Shown: positions 54,207-63,797, counted from the first letter of the stretch. The stretch: 64,000 nucleotides of DNA from Deinococcus aetherius (GCF_025997855.1 NZ_AP026560.1:2626501-2690500); one strand, 5' to 3'. The notes: generated by a model from the sequence alone, not told the origin. A program made the numbers and translations.

Positions 54207-54713
54207 TCAAGCTCCTCCCTGCCAGGACGGCACCGTCAGAGAACGCACCCAGCCCACCTCATCCTTCAGCCACCCCCGGCACTCGCCGCTGCGAACCTGC
54301 GGCGTGTCCGGCAGGGCGGCGGCCACCGTCTCGGGCGGGACCTGCGTGAAGCCGAACTGTTCCCAGAAGGGGCCCGCGTCACTGGAGAAGAGGTACACCG
54401 CCTGGTCGCCGCGCAGGGTCGCCTGGGTCAGCGCGCTCGTCGCCAGCGCCCGCCCCAACCCCTGCCGCCGTGCGTGGGGCAGCACAGTCGCCGAGCGGAT
54501 GAGAGAAGCGCCCTTCCCGTGTTCCAGGCCGATGCACCCGGCGGGCACGCCGTCCAATTCGGCGATCCAGTACGTCGAGCCGTCGAGCGTCGCCGTGATC
54601 GCGCCGCGCTCGCTGCTCAGGCCCACCGCCAGGATGAGATCGCGCAGGGTGTCGAGGTCCGTTTCGCCCTCGGCCTGGCGGAGCTTGATGTGGGTGTCGG
54701 TGTCCAGGGTCAT
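54207..54713 (-). CDS. GNAT-family acetyltransferase, paralogue
   Basis: 168 residues. YWIAELDGVPAGCIGLEHGKGASLIRSATVLPHARRQGLGRALATS matches the previous gene along its length, so the two arose by tandem duplication. The acetyl-CoA loop is RRQGLGRAL. Substrate unknown. Its ATG overlaps the HIT gene stop by 4 nt. Confidence 0.88.
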   Translation of the reverse strand: MTLDTDTHIKLRQAEGETDLDTLRDLILAVGLSSERGAITATLDGSTYWIAELDGVPAGCIGLEHGKGASLIRSATVLPHARRQGLGRALATSALTQATLRGDQAVYLFSSDAGPFWEQFGFTQVPPETVAAALPDTPQVRSGECRGWLKDEVGWVRSLTVPSWQGGA

Positions 54714-55207
54714 GGGAGCCCTCCCGGAGAAAGAGGCCGGGCCTGACGCGCCGCCTCCTTGAGGAAGTAACGGATGCCCGCCCCCGCCGCCGCGTCCGTG
54801 TTCCAGCGGGGAATGACGTGCAGGTGGACGTGGGGGATGTGCTGGCCTCCTGCCGGGAAAACGTTCCAACCCACCGTGTACCCGTCGGGCCTCACGGCGT
54901 CGTCGAGGTGGGCCTTCACTTCCGCGAGCAGCGCGTGGGTCGCGGCGGCCTCCTCGGGGGTGAGGTCGAAGACGGTGGCGCAGGGCCGTCTGGTGACGAT
55001 GATGCCGGAATGGGGCAGGCCTTCGGCATACTGTGGCTGCAACTGGCTGTAGACGCACAGGTCGTTCTGGATCGTCCAGCCCTCCCCGCTCAGGCGGCCC
55101 GCCGTGTCTGGCAACAGCGGATTCTCCCCCGGGTGCGCGAGCCAGCGCGCCCACTCCGCCTCCCGCCCGGCAAGCAGGGTTTCATCGAGATTCACGACGA
55201 CCCTCAT
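54710..55207 (-). CDS. HIT-family nucleotide hydrolase/transferase
   Basis: 165 residues. The histidine triad is HIPHVHLHVIP near residue 138; upstream SGIIVTRRPCATVFDLTPEEAA fits the fold. Long N-terminal part is unlike small HINT proteins and closer to HIT diadenosine-polyphosphate hydrolases. ATG overlaps argH stop by 4 nt. Confidence 0.9.
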   Translation of the reverse strand: MRVVVNLDETLLAGREAEWARWLAHPGENPLLPDTAGRLSGEGWTIQNDLCVYSQLQPQYAEGLPHSGIIVTRRPCATVFDLTPEEAAATHALLAEVKAHLDDAVRPDGYTVGWNVFPAGGQHIPHVHLHVIPRWNTDAAAGAGIRYFLKEAARQARPLSPGGLP

Positions 55208-56628
55208 CCCAGCGCCGCCTTTGCCGCGTCCACGGCCTCGCGCACCCGTTCGGGGGCCGTGCCGCCGTAGCTCTGCCGACTTCGCACGCTCTCCTCCACG
55301 GTCAGGCGGCGGGCGACCTCGGCATTCAGCAGGGGGTGGGCGGCGCGCAACTCCGCGTCCGTGAGGTCCCACAGTTGCCGCCCCGAGCGGCTAGCTAGCC
55401 CCACCAGCCCGCCCACGACCTCGTGCGCCTCGCGGAAGGGGACGCCCTGGCGGGCCAGGAAGTCGGCGAGGTCGGTGGCGGTCGAGAAGCCGCGCGCCGC
55501 CGCCGCCTTCGTCACGTCCGCGTGCCACGCCGATTTGGGCAGCATGTCGGCATACAGGCGCAGGATGACGTTCAGCGTGTCGTACGAGTCGAAGACGCCC
55601 TCCTTGTCCTCCTGAAGGTCCTTGTTGTAGGCGAGGGGCGTGCCCTTCACCACGGTCAGCAGGCCCATCAGGTTGCCGAAGACGCGCCCCGCCTTGCCCC
55701 GCGCGAGTTCGGATACGTCGGGGTTCTTCTTCTGCGGCATGATCGAGGAACCCGTGGTGTGCGAGTCGGGTAAGCTCAGGAAGCCGAACTCGAAGGTGGA
55801 GTAGAGGATGAGTTCCTCGGACAGCCGCGAGAGGTGGGCGGCGAGGATCGCGCAGGCCGAGAGGAACTCCAGCGCGAAGTCGCGGCTCCCCACCCCGTCG
55901 AGGCTGTTCGCGGTTGGGCGCGCGAAGCCGAGCGCGGCGGCGGTGGCCTGGCGGTCGATGGGCCACGGCGTCCCGGCCAGCGCCGCCGCGCCCAGCGGCG
56001 ACTCGTCCATGCGCTCGGCGGCGTCACGGAAACGGCCCTCGTCGCGCTCCAGCATGGCGGCGTAGGCCATGAACCAGTGCGCGAGGAGGATAGGCTGCGC
56101 GACTTGCAGGTGGGTGTACCCGGGGAGGATGACGGGCCCGGACGCATCAGACACAGCCCCATCCGACGACAGGTGCTTCTCCGCCTCCGCCACCATCACG
56201 GCCCGCAACGCCCGCGTCTTTCCTGCTAGGTCGAGCGCCGCCTCCTTGGTGAAGAGCCGGAAATCCACCGCCACCTGATCGTTGCGGCTCCGGGCGGTGT
56301 GCAGCTTGCCCGCCACCGGGCCGATGCGGTCACGCAGCGCGGCCTCCACGTTCATGTGCACGTCCTCGCGGTCGAGCCTCCACTCGAAGGTCCCGGCGCG
56401 GATGTCGGCGAGGACCGCGTTCAGCCCGTCCTGAATCTGCGTCACCTCGTCGGGTGTCAGGATGCCGACCCGCCCGAGCATCGCCACGTGCGCGAGCGAG
56501 CCCCGGATGTCCTGCTCGGCGAGGCGCTGGTCGAAGGAGACGGAGGCGTTGAAGAGTTCGACCAGGCCGTCCGTCGCCTCGGCGAAACGTCCACCCCAGA
56601 GTTTCTTGTCTTGCGTGGTTTGGGTCAT
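55204..56628 (-). CDS. argH: Argininosuccinate lyase
   Basis: 474 residues. Last step of arginine synthesis. Motifs: KLWGGRFAEATDGLVELFNAS, the HTARSRNDQVAVDFRL active-site region, and the signature GSSIMPQKKNPDVSE. AAGGAACC precedes the ATG. Preceded by hairpin E8. Confidence 0.98.
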   Translation of the reverse strand: MTQTTQDKKLWGGRFAEATDGLVELFNASVSFDQRLAEQDIRGSLAHVAMLGRVGILTPDEVTQIQDGLNAVLADIRAGTFEWRLDREDVHMNVEAALRDRIGPVAGKLHTARSRNDQVAVDFRLFTKEAALDLAGKTRALRAVMVAEAEKHLSSDGAVSDASGPVILPGYTHLQVAQPILLAHWFMAYAAMLERDEGRFRDAAERMDESPLGAAALAGTPWPIDRQATAAALGFARPTANSLDGVGSRDFALEFLSACAILAAHLSRLSEELILYSTFEFGFLSLPDSHTTGSSIMPQKKNPDVSELARGKAGRVFGNLMGLLTVVKGTPLAYNKDLQEDKEGVFDSYDTLNVILRLYADMLPKSAWHADVTKAAAARGFSTATDLADFLARQGVPFREAHEVVGGLVGLASRSGRQLWDLTDAELRAAHPLLNAEVARRLTVEESVRSRQSYGGTAPERVREAVDAAKAALG

Positions 56629-56644
56629 GTGTAGGTTCCTTGGA

Positions 56645-56723
56645 AGCGGTCGGCCGTCAGCTCTCAGCCTGCCCTGGCCTTGGCACCGCCTCGCTGACGG
56701 CTGACCGCTGAGAGCTGACCGCT
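56645..56723. repeat. Heptad-repeat hairpin element E8
   Basis: Left arm 56645-56669 and right arm 56693-56723 are complementary 7-mer series (GCNNTCA type versus TGANNGC), loop about 23 nt. The preceding GNAT gene reads through the right arm and loop and stops inside the left arm (56657). Same word class as E2 and E6. Confidence 0.83.
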
Positions 56724-57184
56724 TTCACCAGCACCACCGGCGGCGGGCTGTGCGGGCTCGCGTGCGCGTACACCGCCTCCCCGTCCACCCGGTAGCCCAG
56801 GCGCTCGTAGAAGGGCAAGGCGGCGAGGTTGTACTGGCTGACGGCAAGGAGGACGCGGGCGTAGCCGTCCCGCGCGGCGACCTCCTCCACCGCGCGCACG
56901 AGGGCGGCGCCGATGCCTTTTCCACGCACTTCCGCGCGGGTGGCGAGCTTGTTGAGGGTTAGCGTTTCTCGGCCGTCCGGTCGCCAGCCGACGCAGCCCA
57001 CGGCCTCCTCCCCCAGGAAAGCGAGGAAGCCGCCCCCCTGACCCAGGCTCCAGCGCACGTCGTCCACGGTGGTGCGGCTCCAGGAGCTGCGCGGGTCCAT
57101 GCCCGCCGCCATCATCACGGGGTGGAAGACGGGGGCGTCGTCCGGAGTAGTAGGGCGGAGGGAGAAGGTTCGCGGCAGGGTCAT
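56657..57184 (-). CDS. GNAT-family acetyltransferase with repeat-encoded C-terminus
   Basis: 175 residues. Acetyl-CoA loop ATRAEVRGKGIGAALVRAVE; YNLAALPFYERLGYRVDG closes the fold. The last ~20 residues (KAVSSQRSAVSEAVPRPGQA) come from element E8 and are probably foreign. ATG 57184 has GAGGTGG upstream. Substrate unknown. Confidence 0.87.
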   Translation of the reverse strand: MTLPRTFSLRPTTPDDAPVFHPVMMAAGMDPRSSWSRTTVDDVRWSLGQGGGFLAFLGEEAVGCVGWRPDGRETLTLNKLATRAEVRGKGIGAALVRAVEEVAARDGYARVLLAVSQYNLAALPFYERLGYRVDGEAVYAHASPHSPPPVVLVKAVSSQRSAVSEAVPRPGQAES

Positions 57185-57194
57185 GTCGTCCACC

Positions 57195-57587
57195 TCAGAC
57201 CCCGAACGAGAGGGCGCGGACCAGGAAGGCCAGGAGGAAGATCACGAGGGGAACGAACGGCAGGAACGCCACCGAGGCGGCTGCGGACGCGGCCCGCGCG
57301 TTCCGGTCGGCCTGTGCCAGGGCGGAGGTGCAGGCGGCCTGGACCACCTCCACCCCGTACTGGCGCACATAGCGCAACCGGGTCGCCGAGCGTGGACAGC
57401 CCGGCAGGGTGACGTATTGATCGGGAGAGGTGCCCTCTCCCACCCGCTCCAGCGGCACGGCCCCCACCGCCGCGTTCCACACGAAGGGAATGTCCTGTCC
57501 GGCCGGGCTCCGCCCGTAGATGGCAGTCACGAGAATCCCCACGCCGAAGCCTCTCGCCGAATTTCTCCCGGGAAGAACCTGCCTCAT
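57195..57587 (-). CDS. Hypothetical protein with C-terminal membrane helix
   Basis: 130 residues. Residues of about 100-127 (AAASVAFLPFVPLVIFLLAFL) form one membrane segment; the N-terminal 90 residues have two Cys (LPGCPRS, QAACTSA). No family recognised. ATG overlaps the DinB stop by 4 nt, so co-translated; that is the main support for it being real. Confidence 0.6.
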   Translation of the reverse strand: MRQVLPGRNSARGFGVGILVTAIYGRSPAGQDIPFVWNAAVGAVPLERVGEGTSPDQYVTLPGCPRSATRLRYVRQYGVEVVQAACTSALAQADRNARAASAAASVAFLPFVPLVIFLLAFLVRALSFGV

Positions 57588-58048
57588 CCGTCCACCCGCT
57601 CCCAAATCTGCCCGAGGTGGTGGTTCAGGTGCCGGTCGTAGTGCTCCAGCAACCGGGCCAGCGTCATCGGTTGCCCGCCGTTCAGCCGCCCCACGGTGGC
57701 CCGCGCCGAATGCACCCGCTCGGGCGGCAGCAGCGCGGCGAAGCGGGCCAGGTGAAGGTTATAGGCGTACCAGAGGGCCAGAATCTCGGCCCAGGAATGA
57801 CCCTGCCAGTCCTGCGCGAGGTTCCAGGCGCCCTGGTCCCACACCGGGAATACGAGGTCGTCTTCCGTCACCATGCGTGCCCAGCGGGCGTGGTTGTTGC
57901 AGGCGGAGTCCACCAGATGCCCCAGGACCTGCTTGGGGCTCCAGACGCCGGGGGCGGGGACGCGGCTCACGGCGGGCTCGTCCAACTCGCTCAGCCGACT
58001 ATGAACGGCCTCGACGCTCGCACGGCCGAAGACCGGCGGCACCGTCAC
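57584..58048 (-). CDS. DinB/YfiT-family protein
   Basis: 154 residues, four-helix DinB fold. Metal ligands: VLGHLVDSACNNHARW (first His) and RLLEHYDRHLNHHLGQI (the HxxxH pair). These proteins are often thiol-dependent transferases. It is a paralogue of the next gene (shared GHLVDSxxNNHARxxR). Overlaps it by 4 nt. Confidence 0.88.
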   Translation of the reverse strand: MTVPPVFGRASVEAVHSRLSELDEPAVSRVPAPGVWSPKQVLGHLVDSACNNHARWARMVTEDDLVFPVWDQGAWNLAQDWQGHSWAEILALWYAYNLHLARFAALLPPERVHSARATVGRLNGGQPMTLARLLEHYDRHLNHHLGQIWERVDG

Positions 58049-58485
58049 GCGCCCACCCGCCCGGGAATCTGCGTGAGATGGTGGAGCTGGTGGCGCACGT
58101 AGTCCTCCGCCAGGAAGCCTAGCGTGACCGGCTCACCGCCGCCGATGCTAAGCGTGTGGACGAGTTGTGCGGGAGTGAGGTGCTCAATGATGTGCGCGAG
58201 GTGAAGCTGGTAGGCCTGCCACAGTGTCAGGACCTCGGCCCAGGGGCGCTGCTGGTAGGCACCCGCGCTCACCCAGGCGTTTTGATCGTAGCCGGGCAGG
58301 CTCAACCCGTCCTCCCCTGCGGCCCGCACGAAGCGGGCGTGGTTGTTCACGCCGCTGTCTACAAGGTGCCCGACGATCTCCTTGGCGCTCCAGACCTCTG
58401 GCGCGAGCTTGTGCCCCGCCTGCTCGTCAGCGAGAGCCTGCAACCCGGGCAGATGCTCCAGAACGACCTCGCGCAGCCCCGGCAC
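58045..58485 (-). CDS. DinB/YfiT-family protein, paralogue
   Basis: 146 residues with IVGHLVDSGVNNHARFVR and VRHQLHHLTQIPG, the same metal pattern as its neighbour. Tandem duplicates between argG and argH. GTG start immediately follows the argG stop. Function unknown. Confidence 0.88.
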   Translation of the reverse strand: MPGLREVVLEHLPGLQALADEQAGHKLAPEVWSAKEIVGHLVDSGVNNHARFVRAAGEDGLSLPGYDQNAWVSAGAYQQRPWAEVLTLWQAYQLHLAHIIEHLTPAQLVHTLSIGGGEPVTLGFLAEDYVRHQLHHLTQIPGRVGA

Positions 58486-59721
<1,236 letters not shown>

Positions 59722-59790
59722 GGCTCTAGTCTCTCCCAGGGAGGTCGGGGCGTGGCTGAAAAGGCAGCACAGGTCCCCCGGCGTGACACA

Positions 59791-59822
59791 CCCGGCCTCT
59801 TCCAGAAACGGAAAGGCCGGGG
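59791..59822 (-). promoter_or_regulatory. Hairpin in the argG leader
   Basis: CCCGGCCTTTCC and GGAAGAGGCCGGG (minus strand) form a 12-bp stem with one bulge and a 6-nt loop. There is no T-tract after it. Located 70-100 nt upstream of argG; possible attenuation or RNA-stability element. Confidence 0.5.
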
Positions 59823-59860
59823 CGTCAGCGTCGGGGGAACAGGGTCTGCATGGCTGTATG

Positions 59861-59882
59861 GATATACGCCGGGGCGTATGTC
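59861..59882. promoter_or_regulatory. Palindrome upstream of argG, candidate ArgR-type operator
   Basis: GATATACGCC and GGCGTATGTC are 9/10 complementary around a 2-nt centre, with flanking TGCAT/ATGCA words (59848-59887). Consistent with a repressor site for the arg cluster; regulator not identified. Confidence 0.5.
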
Positions 59883-59954
59883 TATGCAGCGAGGGTAGCA
59901 GCCGGGGAGGGAGGGGTCAAGGCGGGGTCTGGACAGGCGGGACGCCAATCAGCC

Positions 59955-59984
59955 AACAAAAACTGCCCCTCGACCGCAAGGGGC
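59955..59984 (-). terminator. Terminator of the beta-barrel protein gene
   Basis: Minus strand GCCCCT/AGGGGC stem with an 8-nt loop, followed by AGTTTTTG, about 26 nt after the stop at 60011. Confidence 0.8.
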
Positions 59985-60010
59985 CGGGGGCGGGATGGGC
60001 AGCGGGCGTC

Positions 60011-60484
60011 TTAGCGGAAGGTGTAGTTGACGCCCACGCGGGCGCCGAAGCCCAGGAAGTCGAAGTTCAGGCCGCCGTTGCCGATGGAGAGGCTGGGGCC
60101 GACCGAGCCCTCGACGAAGATGCTCAGGGGCGTGGTGACCTGATACTCCAGGCCGAGCAGACCGTGGGGGTAGACGGAGATGTAGTTGTTGCTGCCCAGC
60201 GAGACGTCAGCGCCCAGGCCCAGGCCGTAGTACGGGTTGAAGCCCGCCAGGGTCGCGCCGCTGCGAATCTGCCCCAGGTAGGCCACGTCGCCACCGAGGG
60301 CCAGCGAACCGCCTCGGAAGAGGTTCACGGCGTTGAGGTTCAGGGCGTAACGCACGCTGGAGTTCACGGTGAGTTCGTTGCGGTAGTACACCCCGGCCCC
60401 GGTGCCGATGAACCCGCCCACCGAGTCGGCGGCGGCGGTCGAGACGGCGGAGAGGGCCAGGAGTCCGAACAGGGCCTTTTTCAT
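60011..60484 (-). CDS. Secreted, beta-barrel-like outer-envelope protein
   Basis: 157 residues. Signal peptide KKALFGLLALSAVSTAAA-D. The mature part alternates strands with aromatic ends (GAGVYYRNEL, NPYYGLGLGADVSLG, LGFGARVGVNYTFR) and ends in Phe-Arg, like small outer-membrane barrels; 8 strands are plausible. TACGCT lies 6 nt before the ATG (leaderless); an ATG at 60502 is an alternative. Confidence 0.75.
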   Translation of the reverse strand: MKKALFGLLALSAVSTAAADSVGGFIGTGAGVYYRNELTVNSSVRYALNLNAVNLFRGGSLALGGDVAYLGQIRSGATLAGFNPYYGLGLGADVSLGSNNYISVYPHGLLGLEYQVTTPLSIFVEGSVGPSLSIGNGGLNFDFLGFGARVGVNYTFR

Positions 60485-60537
60485 GGAAAAAGCGTACGTC
60501 ATCCCTCCGGGCCCGTGTTCCTGCCTAAACGAAGTAT

Positions 60538-61662
60538 CTAGGCGCCCACATGGGTCCCCCGCTCCAGCCGCTCCAGCGCCCGCCCCAACTCCCCCCGCGA
60601 CTTGCAGAAGGCGAGCCGAAACATGCCTTCCGGGGCGGGGTGACTCACGTAGAAGGCGGTCCCGGGAATCACGGCCACCCCCTCCTCCACCAGCGTCTCG
60701 GCGGTCCAGCCCGGACGGCGCAGGGTGAGGAAGTAGGTGCCGCGCGGCTCGAACACGGTCGCCCCCAGCCTCCGCAGCCCCCCCGCGAGCAGCCTCATCC
60801 GCTCCCCGTACTCGGCGCGCAGGCCCTCGTAGAAACCCTCCCGCCGCGCGACGGGCAGGGCCGAGGCGACCGCCGCCTGAAAGGGCGTGGGCGCGCAGAA
60901 AGACCCCACCTGGCGGATCGCCGCGACATTCCCGGCCAGCCCCGGCGGGCAGGCGATCCACCCCACCCGCCACCCGGTCGCCTCCAGCCGCTTGCCCGCG
61001 CTCCCCACCGTGAAGGTGCGCTCCGGCGCAAGGTCCCGCAGGGCCACCGGCTGCTCCCCGAAGTACAGCTCGTCGTACACCTCGTCACTGATGATCCACA
61101 GGTCGTGGGCGCGGGCCAGGGCGACGAGAGCATCGAGTTCGGCCCGGGAAAACACGGTCCCGGTCGGGTTGTAGGGGCTGTTGAGGAGCAGCGCCCGGGT
61201 GCGGGGCGTGACGGCGGCGCGCACGGCGTCCAGGTCGAGCGCCCAGCCCTCCTCGTCCGTCAGCCGCATGGGCACGGTGACGGGCATGGCCCCCGCTAGC
61301 CGCGCCTGGGGCACGTACACGTCGAACACGGGCTCACACATCAGTACCTCGTCGCCGGGACCGTACAGGGCGAGCGCGAGGACGTTCAGCGCCTCGGTCG
61401 CCCCCGAGGTCACGACCACGTCCGCGCCGTCCACCCCCAGGTCCGCGCCCACGGCGTCCCGCAATAGTGGCAGACCTATCGGGGGGGCGTATTGATCCGC
61501 CGTCCCTACCGCCCGCCGCGCCGCGTCGAGCAGGAAAGCGGGCGGTGGATCCGACGGGAAGCCCTGCCCGAGGTTCACCGCCCCGTGCCGCAAGGCGAGG
61601 CGGCTCATGTGCGCGAACACGCTCTCGGACGAGGACTGGGCACGCGGCAGCAGTTCAGGCAT
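60538..61662 (-). CDS. PLP-dependent class I/II aminotransferase
   Basis: 374 residues. Fold type I: VNLGQGFPSDPPP, SGATEALNVLALALYGPGDEV, NSPYNPTGTVF, ISDEVYDELYF and the Schiff-base Lys in TVGSAGKRLEATGWRVGW; Arg in MFRLAFCK. Resembles kynurenine/methionine aminotransferases (DapL/YbdL-like). ATG 61662 chosen by the family start. Confidence 0.92.
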   Translation of the reverse strand: MPELLPRAQSSSESVFAHMSRLALRHGAVNLGQGFPSDPPPAFLLDAARRAVGTADQYAPPIGLPLLRDAVGADLGVDGADVVVTSGATEALNVLALALYGPGDEVLMCEPVFDVYVPQARLAGAMPVTVPMRLTDEEGWALDLDAVRAAVTPRTRALLLNSPYNPTGTVFSRAELDALVALARAHDLWIISDEVYDELYFGEQPVALRDLAPERTFTVGSAGKRLEATGWRVGWIACPPGLAGNVAAIRQVGSFCAPTPFQAAVASALPVARREGFYEGLRAEYGERMRLLAGGLRRLGATVFEPRGTYFLTLRRPGWTAETLVEEGVAVIPGTAFYVSHPAPEGMFRLAFCKSRGELGRALERLERGTHVGA

Positions 61663-61833
61663 GGGGGCAGTCTGGGCGCTTGGAGGCGGGCGGCGTGGGA
61701 GGCGGGTCAGACAGGATGTGGGGCTTGCAGCAAGGGCGGGAAGTCCGGCCTGGGGGTCCGCTTCAAACGGGCCGGACAAGGCGGGGGGCTCGCCGACTCG
61801 GCCCACGCACTCCATACGCCTATCCTCTCCCCC

Positions 61834-62448
61834 GTGCCCCCCTTCCTGCGCGGCCTGACGCTGGGCCTCTCCCTGATCGTCGCCATCGGGCCGCAGAACG
61901 CCTTCGTGCTGAGGCAGGGGCTGACGCGGAGGTATGCATGGCTGGCCGCGCTGACGTGTTCACTTGCCGATACGGCGCTGACCACATTCGGGGTGCTGGG
62001 TGTGGGGGCGCTGCTCGCGCGGTCCCCGGTGCTGGTCCTCATCGGGACGCTGGCGGGCGCGACTTTCCTGCTATGGTACGGGTGGCGTTCCTTCCGGGCA
62101 GCCCGCCATCCCGGAACGCTTCAGGCAGAGGGACAAGCCGCGCAGACCCCAGGCACCATTCTCGTCACCGCCGCCGCCTTCAGCCTCCTCAATCCCCACG
62201 CCATTCTCGATACGGTGGTCCTGATCGGCGGGGCGAGCGCGGGGCTGGGGAGGACGGGCCGGACGACCTTCCTCCTCGGCACCATCCTCGCCTCGTGGCT
62301 GTGGTTCTTCGGCCTCGCCCTGCTCGCGGGCCGCCTCGCGCTGCTGATGCGCTCGCCGCGTGCGTGGCAGGTGCTGGACGTGCTGATCGGGGTGGTGATG
62401 TGGGCGATTGCAGTGGGGTTGGTGAGGAGCGCGTTGTCAGGAGGCTGA
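61834..62448 (+). CDS. LysE/ArgO-family amino acid exporter
   Basis: 204 residues, six membrane helices. LysE family N-terminus LTLGLSLIVAIGPQNAFVLRQG and LLNPHAILDTVVLIGG. Exports basic amino acids; near the arg cluster but on the other strand. GTG is 7 nt after TATCCT (leaderless). Confidence 0.92.
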   Translation: MPPFLRGLTLGLSLIVAIGPQNAFVLRQGLTRRYAWLAALTCSLADTALTTFGVLGVGALLARSPVLVLIGTLAGATFLLWYGWRSFRAARHPGTLQAEGQAAQTPGTILVTAAAFSLLNPHAILDTVVLIGGASAGLGRTGRTTFLLGTILASWLWFFGLALLAGRLALLMRSPRAWQVLDVLIGVVMWAIAVGLVRSALSGG

Positions 62449-62763
62449 GGCGGCTGAGTCGTTGGGGTCGCGGGGGATGCGGAGGCGGGCCTGGGATTCG
62501 AGGGGTTCGTATTGATCCGGCGCCGCGACAAAGACCTTGCTGTTGTAGAGGTTGACCACTTCCTCTTCGAGAGCCTGCCGTTCGTCGGGCGTGAGGTTCG
62601 CCCGTGTCGCCAGGAGGTCTAAACGCCGCCGGAACTCGTACTGGAAATCACCGTCTACGCGCTCAGTCACCAGCAGTTCCAGGCTAACGTCCCTGAGGCG
62701 CCGACGACCACGGACTCGCAGGCACTCGCTCACCAGGACGTTGGTGTCCACAACCAGCAACAT
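62437..62763 (-). CDS. PIN-domain toxin, C-terminally truncated
   Basis: 108 residues. N-terminal LVVDTNVLVSE holds the first catalytic Asp; LRIPRDPND should lead to the last acidic residues, but the frame ends five residues later (SAASAS). Typical PIN proteins continue about 35 residues. Probably inactive. Overlaps the antitoxin stop and, tail to tail, the LysE gene end. Confidence 0.75.
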   Translation of the reverse strand: MLLVVDTNVLVSECLRVRGRRRLRDVSLELLVTERVDGDFQYEFRRRLDLLATRANLTPDERQALEEEVVNLYNSKVFVAAPDQYEPLESQARLRIPRDPNDSAASAS

Positions 62764-63011
62764 CAACGAGCATCGGAAAACATCATGTCTTCCAGCTCCT
62801 CAACACTGACGCTCAGCCGTTTGGCGAGTTCCTCCATTTTGGCGTCGAGACGCGCCGCCGCCTCACGAACCTTCTCCGGGTCCGCACGCTTGATCGGCGT
62901 GTAGAAACCGATGGGCTTCCCGTGCCGCTCCACCACCAACAGGTCCTCGCTGGCAAGAAGCTGCGTCGCCTTGTCCTTGAACTCCTTGATGCCCACCCGC
63001 TTCACGGCCAT
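62763..63011 (-). CDS. Antitoxin of the PIN gene (Phd/MazE-like)
   Basis: 82 residues. Seen: KRVGIKEFKDKATQLLASED (N-terminal DNA-binding style) and ERHGKPIGFYTPI, then a long charged helix RAEAAARLDAKMEE-type that binds toxin. AGAAGG precedes the ATG. One-nt overlap with the PIN toxin gene. Confidence 0.8.
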   Translation of the reverse strand: MAVKRVGIKEFKDKATQLLASEDLLVVERHGKPIGFYTPIKRADPEKVREAAARLDAKMEELAKRLSVSVEELEDMMFSDAR

Positions 63012-63081
63012 ACCGGACCTTCTAAGAGTAGACACCAGTATAGCCAGAATTGGAAGTGGGGCCACATCGGGTGGGGCCTCG

Positions 63082-63432
63082 CTACGAAGTGATTTCAACA
63101 ATGGGCTCGCCGGACGAGAGCAGCCTATGGGCATGCTCAAAATGCCGACCAAAAATCTCTACCAGTCGCGCTTTGCTCGTATTTCCACAGGTCACATACA
63201 GCAGTTGTGGCGGGGGGCCGAGGCGTACCAGCCGCTCAAGGAAGTCGGCATCCTTGGACACCACCACTGCGCTTACAGCCCGCGCCGCCTGAAAAATCAC
63301 TTCGTCCTCCGCCTCCCGGTAGCCCAGGTACGCCACGCTGTACGCCTCCACCCCGAATGTCACTGTCAGTCAAGGTGCTATGGCAGGGGGCAACTGCGCG
63401 TCAATCCAATAAACCAGCGGCTCAGTCGTCAC
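63082..63432 (-). pseudogene. DUF5615 PIN-like toxin, broken by a nonsense codon
   Basis: From GTG 63432 the frame reads YWIDAQLPPAIAP, then TGA (63370-63372), then LTVTFGVEAYSVAYLGYREAEDE-type sequence to the stop at 63082. The part after the stop carries VVVSKDADFLERL and LGPPPQLLYVTCGNTS, clear DUF5615 features. The family has Trp at the stop position (APWL), so TGG to TGA is the likely change. It follows the DUF433 antitoxin gene by 3 nt. Confidence 0.85.
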
Positions 63433-63435
63433 CGC

Positions 63436-63657
63436 TCAAGCACTCAGTCGGGGATGGTCAACGTACCGGGCAGCCCAGATCAGCGCGGCGTAAATGTCCT
63501 CGCGCTCCAGGTCCGGGTAGTCGCTCAAGATTTCATCCACCTCGACCCCTGCGCCGAGCAGGTCCAGCACGTCACTCACCCGAATCCGCATCCCCCGGAT
63601 ACAGGGGCGTCCGCCGCACTGCAAGGGGTTCACGGTGATACGGTCGAGTAGGGTCAT
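63436..63657 (-). CDS. DUF433 antitoxin
   Basis: 73 residues. NPLQCGGRPCIRGMRIRVSDV and ILSDYPDLEREDIYAALIWAARY are family hallmarks. Partner of the DUF5615 toxin. TAAACT lies 6 nt before the ATG (leaderless). Confidence 0.93.
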   Translation of the reverse strand: MTLLDRITVNPLQCGGRPCIRGMRIRVSDVLDLLGAGVEVDEILSDYPDLEREDIYAALIWAARYVDHPRLSA

Positions 63658-63797
63658 GGGTGGAGTTTAGCGCCAAGGGAGCGCGGGTGTTCCCCTACCC
63701 CCGCCCCCAGCAACTCCAGCACATCGCGCACCCGAACCCACAGCCCGCGAATGCAGGGGCGCCCGCCGCACTGGGAGGGGATAGAGGTAGGCGTCAG
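63654..63797 (-). pseudogene. Second DUF433 remnant
   Basis: Translated on the minus strand: IPSQCGGRPCIRGLWVRVRD then VLELLGAGVG, matching the first half of the DUF433 gene next to it; the second half is lost and the frame ends in HP-stop overlapping the DUF433 start. A partial tandem duplicate. Confidence 0.7.
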
